From Galeopsis tetrahit (Eukaryota; Streptophyta; Magnoliopsida; Lamiales; Lamiaceae): 64,000 nucleotides of DNA. The stretch spans positions 4,652,501 through 4,716,500 of the forward strand of contig OY776123.1 of assembly GCA_963675135.1 (NCBI GenBank), given 5' to 3'. The position numbers and the translations under genes are program-made. Below, one piece after another: positions 57,016 to 64,000 of the stretch. Positions within the stretch are counted from its first letter, which is position 1. Every line of letters starts with the position of its first letter. Under the pieces are notes generated by a model. It was given only the letters and a program-made list of their open reading frames with translations, had not been told where the DNA came from and did not search any database.

Positions 57016-58281
57016 AAGGAGACCCTGGAGAACCCCATTGGTTCCATTGAGGAAAGAGACGATTGGAGAAAAGCTATATGGGTGGAACTCACTAAGGGAG
57101 CAGACGCTCCTACCACCAGAGAAACTCGAGCTCTTAGGATCAAATATTGTATTATTGGAGGACACTTATATAAGAAGTCATTTACCCAACCATACTTGAG
57201 GTGTATATCCACCCGAGAAGCGATGTACACACTAAAAGAAATTCATGAAGGAGATGCGGCTAGTCATGAGGGATATAAGACAGTGGTGAAGAAAGCCTTA
57301 AGGGCCGGGTTATATTGGCCCTCCATGACGAAAGATGCCAAGGAGTTCGTGAAAAAATGTGTCAAGTGTCAGAAAAATGGTCCTTTGATAAGAATCCCTG
57401 CGGAAGAGATGGGAGTTGTGCACTCTCCATATCCCTTTGCTAAGTGGGGAATCGATTTGGTGGGGCCTTTCCCTCCAGCCTCTGGAGGAAGGAAATTTTT
57501 TATAGTAGCAGTGGATTATTTTAGCAAATGGGTTGAAGCTGCCCCTCTGGCTACAATAGATGAAGAGAATGTGATTAAATTCTTGAGAAAACAAATTTGC
57601 TGCAGATTCGGAGTACCCAGAATATTGGTCTCTGATAATGAAACACAGTTTAATGGAGAAAATGTACGAGGATGGTGTGCAAGACTAAACATAATACAGA
57701 GATTCACCTCAGTAGCTCATCCTCAAGCTAATGGACAAGTGGAAGTTACTAATCGAACGATAGTAGATGGTATTCGAACAAGGCTGACGAAAATAGGAGG
57801 AGGATGGGTGAATGAGTTAGATAATGTGTTGTGGTCATATAGAACTAGCCCGAAGACAGCAACTGGAGAATCCCCCTTTCAGCTGGTCTACGGAGCTACG
57901 GCGGTGATACCCCCAGAGGCCGTGCTGCAGTCCCATCGAATTGCCCAATTTGAAGAACATCAAAATGAGAGGCTAATGAGAGAGGCCCTGAATTTAATGG
58001 AAGAAGAAAGAGAGATGGTTAGAGTACGTGCGGAAAGGTACAAGAGTAGAATTAAAGCTGCATATGACCGAAGGGTGATCCCGAGGTCCTTTAGAGTGGG
58101 GGACCTGGTGCTAAGAAGAGCTGATGCCCTAAAGAATACGGGAAAATTATAGCCCAACTGGGAGGGGCCCTATAAAATCACGCAGGTGCTAAAGGGAGGA
58201 GCCTATAGACTGCAAAGCATGGAAGGAGTCGACATAGCTAGACCCTGGAACGTTTGCCATTTGAAGAGATTCTTTGTCTGA
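57016..58281 (+). pseudogene. Element C integrase
   Basis: Zinc region HEGDAASHEGYK to CVKCQKNG, core GIDLVGPFPPASGG, VSDNETQFNGENV and QANGQVEVTNRT. The usual Gly in SDNGT is Glu here, next to a catalytic Asp-Asn, probably harmful. The C-terminal domain reads RSFRVGDLVLRRADALKNTG, then a TAG (58150-58152, Glu in A), then PNWEGPYKITQVLKGGAYRL and the natural end HLKRFFV with TGA at 58279-58281. Confidence 0.9.
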
Positions 58282-58590
58282 AGAAAGTGTAAGGTCTCGA
58301 GACCATTTTTGATTTTTGCTTTGTGAGTTTTGCATTAACTCATATTTTTGTTTAATGTATTTAGTAGCTTCACCGGAGCTCTTTTTCCCTCTTTACGGGT
58401 TTCCCCTTTGGGGTTTTTCTGTAAAGAGGTTTTTAATGAGACCGGCGTAGGTTATCTATGACCTATGTTGAAAACTGACAATAAATCAATGAAGCTTTAT
58501 CCCTTTTTGAAGAAAGAGTTATCCAGAATTATTGTGTCTTGATTATCTTTCTCTTACTCGAATATATGATGCGTGAATATGAAAATGATA

Positions 58591-59200
58591 AGAGTGAGAA
58601 ACACTCAAGAGGTCTAGAGGCCGAGGTGCTCCAGAGAGCCCTCACCCTATTTGAGACCCAAGAGGGTTAATCAAGGAAATGAGAAGATTTTATGAATTAA
58701 AATCTTTTAAGAATAAGAGTGAGAAACACTCAGAGGCCTAGAGGCCGAGATGCTCCAGAGAGCCCTCACCCTATTTGAGACCCAAGAGGGTTAATCAAGG
58801 AAATGAGAAGATTTTATGAATTAAAATCTTTTAAGAATAAGAGTGAGAAACACTCAGAGGCCGAGGTGCTCTAGAGAGCCCTTACCATATTTGAGACCCA
58901 AGAGGGTTAATCAATGAAATGAGAAGATTTTATGAATTAAAATATTTTAAGAATAAGAGTGAGAAACACTCAGAGGCCTAGAGGCCGAGGTGCTCTAGAG
59001 AGCCCTTACCATATTTGAGACCCAAGAGGGTTAATCAATGAAATGAGAAGATTTTATGAATTAAAATCTTTTAAGAATAAGAGTAAGAAACACTCAGAGG
59101 CCTAGAAGTCTAGATGCTCCAATGAGCCCTCACCATACTTGAGAACCACAAAGACTACTTAAGGAAAAAATAAGTTTTATGATTCAAGACCTTCTAAAAG
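58591..59200 (+). repeat. ~124-bp tandem repeat in element C, ~5 units
   Basis: Units start at 58591, 58716, 58840, 58956 and 59080 with AGAGTGAGAAACACTC, followed by AGAGGCCTAGAGGCCGAG, GAGAGCCCT.ACC.TATTTGAG and AGACCCAAGAGGGTTAATCA. Lengths 125, 124, 116 and 124; the third lacks an 8-bp CCTAGAGG. The fifth decays after about 60 bp. It is untranslated, just after integrase. Element A lost this region. Confidence 0.93.
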
Positions 59201-59502
59201 AGAGAGACAAATAGAAGTTCAGAAGTCAAGAAAAGATGGAGGATGCCTCCCCATAACCAAGCCACCTGAAACCAAAAGATTATACAACCAAGAGATGATT
59301 ATGGTATAACCTACAAGACCAACAAAAGGGGGGGAGGAGTGCACACCTCCAACATATTCTTTACTGGTCTTGTAAGTTACTCATGCAAACAGAAAAGAAA
59401 AAGCACGCCAACAAACAAGCAATATGAAGCTAACACGATCACTACAAAAAGCCCCCACATATCCAGGAGTGTGGGGTCCCCTACAAAGTATGAGAGCAAG
59501 TA

Positions 59503-61737
59503 TTATGAGCAGAAAATAAAGAGTGTAACGAAACAAAAGAAAGGTAAATTGTTCGTTGTGACCATGAAAATATGAAATTTAAACTGCTTTTCCAATAGCA
59601 GCCTCCTCAGCAACAGCCCCCTCGACCTCAGCTCCCTCGACCCCTTCCTCCGCAGCAAATGGTTGCTAGAGCCTCCGCCCTCCTCTGGGCCCTCCTCACC
59701 TCTCAAGGTATCCTCAATGCCCGTCTCTCCATCTACCCCTGTTACCACATTTGGAGCGGAGACATAAGGATAAACCAGCTGCTCCAGAGGCTCAAGCTCA
59801 GCCATACCCACCTTGGCTGCCTGCAACTTGGTGATGGTCTGACCCATTCCGGGTAACCACCAAGTACTTTCGAGGCTCTCCTTAGGATTCCCTAAGAATT
59901 TTGGAGGAGTAGCGAGCTGATCCAGGAAAAATTCACGGGAGTAAGTCCCATCAAACCCAGGGGCTGAGTGCTCGGCCACGGCATTGCTGAAGCCATGGTC
60001 GATGAAGTGAGGAATATGTGGACCCATGGCGCATAGAAAGCTTGAGCTCTTCAGGAAACTGGACAGCCACTGAGTATGAAGAGTCCCAAGAACTCTTGAG
60101 CCAAAGAGGAGGTAAACAGAGATTTAATGCAAGCCTGCACTCCAACATCCGGCAGCTCGCGTTCCATCCGTCCCACCTCCTGTACCAGATGTTTAATCCT
60201 GGCGGCATCCTGCTTGCCTTGAGCCCGTAGAAGAGACAACTCCTCCGCCAGAGCTTGAGCTCGTTTATGAGCTTTGTCCTTCTCCGCAGTGACGCCCTTG
60301 AGGGTTGACTGGAAAGAGGATGCTTCAGCTCGGAGAAGTTCAAGCTCAGCCACCATCTCAACACCTTGGTCGAATATCTTAGCGTAGGTAAGACCAAACT
60401 ACATGAAGAAAAGAAACAATGTTTAGGATGTAAAGAAAGAAGAAACCATGAGAGTAATGGAAAATACCTCTGAAAAAAGATGGGCACCACGAACCAATTG
60501 ATCTTCAGGAAGGGGCTTGTCGGATAACTCAGTGTTGGAAGGAGGAGGACATTGTTTGATAAGGCGATGGAGAGGTTCGTACACAGCAGAAGGGGCTTCC
60601 TTCTCAGCAAGGGCTCGGCGGTTTTTCCCTTCTTCTTCTTAGAAGTGCCACAGTTGGAGAAGAAGGCGTTGGGAGCTGAGCGGGTTCTCCTGGCAACGGA
60701 ACCTGGGACTTGAGTAGAGGAACTGGGGAGAGGAGGAACTTTTGAAGGACTCTCTGGAGCCGAGGTTTTTGCTGAGCTTCCTAAAGCTGGAGATTGAGGA
60801 GCTTTTGGAGGATCCTCAGGGGCAGATAACACAGGGGCCTTCACTATGCTGAGAGCAGGGGCATCCCGTGAGATGTGAGTTAACCAACTCATCGCTGCAG
60901 ACAACCAAGAAAATTCTCAGAACTCAGAAAAATAGCCACATGCAAGAAGTAAAATATAAGAATAGAAGATTTTTTACCATCTCGAGAATCTAAAGGGAAA
61001 TCTTGAGGACAAAAGCCAAAGTGGGAGAGGATGCGAGGATTTTTGCAAATACCAAGAATATCAAAATAATCGTGCAGACGGAAGTGGGTATTGAGATTGG
61101 TCATAACAGTGTGATTTGAAATGAAGTAAGCTTTCAAAGGAGGAGGAAGTATTCCTGGATTATGGAATATCCAATTCTCATGAGGAAACGGCCAATCAGT
61201 GGGGCTAGTAACAAAAAAATAATAATCTCGCCAGGATGACTCTTCTTCGTGGAGTTTTTTCATAAACTTACAAACACGAGACCTCATCCCACTGACATAG
61301 AAGAAGCCATCGTTCACTTTACAAGAGTGTTGGCTCAGAAACAGTTCGGCAGGGCGGTCACCGTCATTCCCTTTCACCAAAATGAAAAATCCTACCATGG
61401 TACGGATAGCATTCGGAGTAAACTGATTAAGAGGGATTTGCATGCGGGTCGATATGGCAGCCAAATAAGGGTGGATCGGAAATCGAAGTCCTGCCCTAAG
61501 TTGAGCTTCGAAAAAGGCAAAAGTTCGGGGTTCGGAGAGATCTGGGTGTTCATTTGACTGAGGAATGCGAAAGGTATATTCTGACGGAAAGTCGTAGGCT
61601 TGAGTAAGGCTAGCTAGGTGAGTATGGTCGATCTGGGAGGAAGTGGAAATTCTATTCTCTGGGCTCCCCATCGGAAATGGAGTGGACTCAGAGGGATTTT
61701 GGCCAAAAGCTTCTGGTGAAGAGAGAAGGCTCGACAT
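59503..61737 (-). pseudogene. Antisense ORF of element C, three or more exons
   Basis: Exon 1 61737-60978 (PF04195-type domain, begins MSSLLSSPEAFGQNPSES), 83-base intron, exon 2 60894-60468 (Pro/Ser-rich, then a SKKKKGK basic patch), intron 60467-60399, exon 3 from 60398. Exon 3 starts FGLTYAKIFDQGVEMVAELE and is a long heptad-type coiled coil (LELLRAEASSFQSTLKG, RAQALAEELSLLRAQGK). Frameshifts are at the basic patch near 60635, after SLLRAQ.. at about 60090, and near 60015; open reading in another frame continues to 59503 with a Glu/Gly-rich tail. Layout (N domain, basic linker, coiled coil) matches plant proteins annotated as putative gypsy-type transposon. It lies antisense between pol and 3' LTR. 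Confidence 0.8.
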
Positions 61738-62223
61738 CGACTAACAGTGCTAATAAAAGAAGAAGAGAAGGATAGTTAGGTTACCTTGATTAAGAGGACT
61801 ACGAAATCAGTCGGGGCGACCGGCGACGGTGAAACTCGGGAGAAAGACCACCTGATAGGAGAGATGGAGACAACAAAGAACTTTTTGGAAGAAATGAAAT
61901 TCGAAAGAGAGAAGAGGAAAGAAGGCGGTTGCGTGGAGTAAATGAAGGAAGATGGGGTAGAATCGAGGATTCTCCTCGGGAGGATAACAAGAGAGAGAAA
62001 AAAGCGACCGCGTGGGGCCCAAGCGTGGAAGCCGAAACGTGGAAGCCGAAACGTCTTCGGGGCTAGAGGCGGGAAAAGCCTTTGAAGTAGGGCATTTTTT
62101 GAAATTTCCTCTCCGAAGCAGGAACAATACACGTCTCTCCAGAAGGGGCCTCTGTACTAGGTTCATTGGAATTTTCTACTCTCACAAAAGATATCTCCCT
62201 TTTACGAGAGTAGGGGGAGTAGA

Positions 62224-62953
62224 TGATGCGGCCTAAAAGTGTCATCTAATAAGGAGTTGACATGTGTATGGAGGATAGGATAAAAGTGGAAAGATGGGAT
62301 TATGTAATACTCTCTGGATAAATAATCCCCTCTGGAGATCCCTCTGGAGGGAGCTCCATCTGGAGAGAAGCATCGGGAAGAATCAGTCTTGATATGAGTT
62401 CATAGGCCGTAAATATAGGGGAATTCCGCCATCTTCGGTCCAAGCTGAGTAGAAGAAAGACTTTATCCTCCTTTATCTTAGGGGACGAAGTCCACTAAGA
62501 ATGAGTAGGGCCGGTTCTGTAGGAGTGGAAAAGGTGGAGGACCTTGTCAACCTAGCAAGGCTGGGTCCAGGAGGTAGCTCCGAAAGAGAAGGAAGGCTTG
62601 ACTTCCTCTCGAGAGGGAGTCTCTATAAATAAGTAAATCCAAGGAGGTTTTCAGGTTAGATATTCTTACTTTACTGAACTTAATATACTGAGTACAACAC
62701 ACATTTCTGATATTCTTCGAAAGCCTGTTCTTGATAAATCAAAGATCTCGAGATCCTTGTGATATATTGATAAGCCCTATACTGACTTAGGCATCAGAGT
62801 GTCCGCGCTGGAACCCCCTCCGGCGTGTTCTTTGCAGGTTCTCGAGGATCCTATTGAAGGCAGCAGCACCATTGGATTGCTTCTACGTGTTTGGGAAATC
62901 AGATATCCAACTCGGAGGATATCCAATCTCCTTGTGCAAATTTTGGCACATCA
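62224..62953 (+). repeat. Element C 3' LTR
   Basis: 730 bp, about 15 substitutions from 43166-43895. Purine-rich AGAGTAGGGGGAGTAGA (62207-62223) precedes it. Confidence 0.95.
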
Positions 62954-63035
62954 AATGGGTATTTGGATGGAGAGGGATGGGATGGGGGATGGCTCATCCA
63001 AATCCGGATGGGCCAATCCCAAACCAAACACACCC

Positions 63036-63212
63036 TAAGAGTCTTCCATATGAATAGGTAACATGGTGTTGAAAATAAGATTTATCAAAAGATTTTATGT
63101 CCTTTATATAATTAAGAATTAGTAGTTGTATTGATTTCAAATATCTCCATATTTTATTTATTTTTTGGGGAAAAAAATGAGGGAAGGAATAGGCGTGTGC
63201 AACGGGCGATTT
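63036..63212 (+). repeat. Duplicated host segment, copy 2
   Basis: Counterpart of 40526-40915 without the hairpin MITE. At the MITE site it reads GATTTATCAAAAGATTTTAT where simple absence would give GATTTATTTTTAT. It also has a ~20-bp A/T/G insertion near 63158. Confidence 0.88.
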
Positions 63213-63241
63213 AAATATTGATCGTGATGCATATACATAAT

Positions 63242-64000
63242 GCAAGATATCTGCAGACTCGCTCTGTCGCCTAACGAGCACACCACCGCCGACAGCGCAG
63301 CTCACCTCACACGCCGGCAACCAGCCAGACCTTCAAACTAGAGATGGCGGCGACGGCCGCATTCAGATACCGAACGCCGGCGGTACTCCTGGTAGTGTTT
63401 CGACTCCGGTTGGCACCCACATGATGGTCGGCGACGGCCTGCCTGACCCGCTGTTGCAAACTACGCCCCCCCCCCCCTCCGATGAGTTTCCCATCAGCGA
63501 CGATGCAAACCCAGCTAGGGTTTTCCAAGAGTGGAATTGCCATTGGGCTTGGGCCTAACAACTCAGACACACACCCACCAAACTACTCAGTCCACCCACC
63601 ACCTGATTTACACCCACTACCTCCTTCAGTTCACCCCCATGAACTCCCTTCAAACCAAAGAGCCGCTTCGGGCACCAAGGGCCTCACCTCACTTACGTCT
63701 CGGACTCCCACCCCGACTGATTCAGCTACTGTTACTGCCACTCGGCAGTTTGGCTCACTTTCAGCCGGAGGCATGGCTTCACTGCATGCTTCCGGCACAC
63801 AGGGTACGTTGGTTGATCCCAACTCTTCTTTTGCATATTTGCTAGAAAAGAACATGCTCCCTGCTCCTTTACTTGATTTATTTCAGTGGCAGAATATTCG
63901 TAACATGGATGATATTGTTGCTGCCTCAGAGCGGCTTGGCTACGCTTTGGCCGGAAAGGACGACGACCCTCGCCTTTCCGGCAGCGCGGGTACGTTGCAT
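63242..64000 (+). pseudogene. Pro/Ser/Thr-rich open reading frame running off the window
   Basis: Open from 63242 without an ATG for its first 50 codons, reading through SADSLCRLTSTPPPTA and PNAGGTPGSVSTPVGTHMM to a C12 run (63466-63477). There the frame must shift by one base; it then stays open to the window end through SGIAIGLGPNNSDTHPPN, SLSAGGMASLHASGTQGTL and EKNMLPAPLLDLFQWQNI. The low-complexity Pro/Ser/Thr composition, GC-richness compared with the flanks and abrupt start next to a duplicated segment suggest the gag-like ORF1 of a LINE or another retroelement, truncated at its 5' side near 63213. I do not recognise a domain. Confidence 0.4.

Larger units (their letters stand above)
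43166..62953 (+). mobile_element. Ty3/gypsy Tat-type retrotransposon C, hosting B
   Basis: 19.8 kb in total, about 11.1 kb without insert B. LTRs of 730 bp differ at about 15 positions (2%) and the flanks are a perfect AATGG duplication (43161-43165 and 62954-62958). Domain order equals element A, with the complete 3' region: integrase end, a ~124-bp tandem array and a three-exon antisense ORF. Premature stops at 53653, 54292, 57013 and 58150, plus insert B in gag, make it defective. A and C belong to one family with clearly different LTR subtypes. Confidence 0.96.
42857..63035. mobile_element. Second PIF-like MITE, split by element C
   Basis: Joining 42857-43165 with 62954-63035 gives a ~390-bp relative of the MITE at 42421 in the same orientation (start GGTGCTGTTTGGTTAGG, end CCAAACCAAACACACCC). 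The left flank is TTA but the right flank is TAA, so its own duplication is not matched. Confidence 0.85.

Noticed and set aside
57082..58152. Integrase of element C as an intact separate gene
   Set aside because: It is the continuation of pol after a premature stop, ends in another stop, and has SDNET in place of SDNGT.

Overview
This is plant nuclear DNA, most likely from a eudicot. Host genes are sparse and mostly intron-rich, and they sit in AT-rich DNA loaded with LTR retrotransposons, MITEs, a SINE-like copy and LINE scraps. Recognisable host genes are a classical arabinogalactan protein, an NAD-dependent glycerol-3-phosphate dehydrogenase closest to the Arabidopsis chloroplast-type enzyme, and a BAHD acyltransferase. 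No bacterial, viral-genome, CRISPR, rRNA or operon features were seen.

Layout, left half. 53-8180 (minus): an eight-exon gene model for a ~208-aa protein I cannot name; all splice phases agree. Its last intron carries a ~0.9-kb divergent inverted repeat and its first intron holds a 5'-truncated LINE and a ~240-bp tandem repeat. 11487-11882 (minus): arabinogalactan protein with a TATA box. 12.7-16.6 kb: a cluster of MITEs. 17059-19677 (plus): ten-exon glycerol-3-phosphate dehydrogenase. 21441-28319 (minus): BAHD acyltransferase split by a 5.5-kb Copia element (21918-27466) with a perfect 5-bp target duplication; the Copia gag itself holds a 595-bp hAT-type MITE with an 8-bp duplication. 29032-30099: internally deleted PIF/Harbinger element.

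Layout, right half. This is a stack of nested insertions. Element A (31673-40174, minus) is a Ty3/gypsy element of Tat type inserted in a foldback element (30716-40415). Element C (43166-62953, plus), a longer relative of A, is inserted in a PIF-like MITE (42857-63035). Element B (44839-53558, plus), an Athila-like element with gag and protease only, is inserted in the gag of C. LTR-LTR differences counted by eye give the order B (about 0.4%) and A (about 0.5%) young, Copia (about 1.2%) intermediate, C (about 2%) oldest, which agrees with the nesting.

A and C share the Tat hallmarks: gag-protease-RT, two successive RNase H domains, integrase, and a spliced antisense ORF (PF04195-like 'gypsy-type transposon' domain plus coiled coil) between integrase and 3' LTR. 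Element A lost ~2.5 kb at this point and now has integrase and antisense ORF fused tail to tail. Nothing here amounts to a wholly new system; the best leads are the antisense ORF, the intronic inverted repeat of the unnamed gene, the array of a 10-bp palindrome in the LTRs of B, and a host segment duplicated at 40.5 and 63.0 kb with one boundary exactly at a transposon end.
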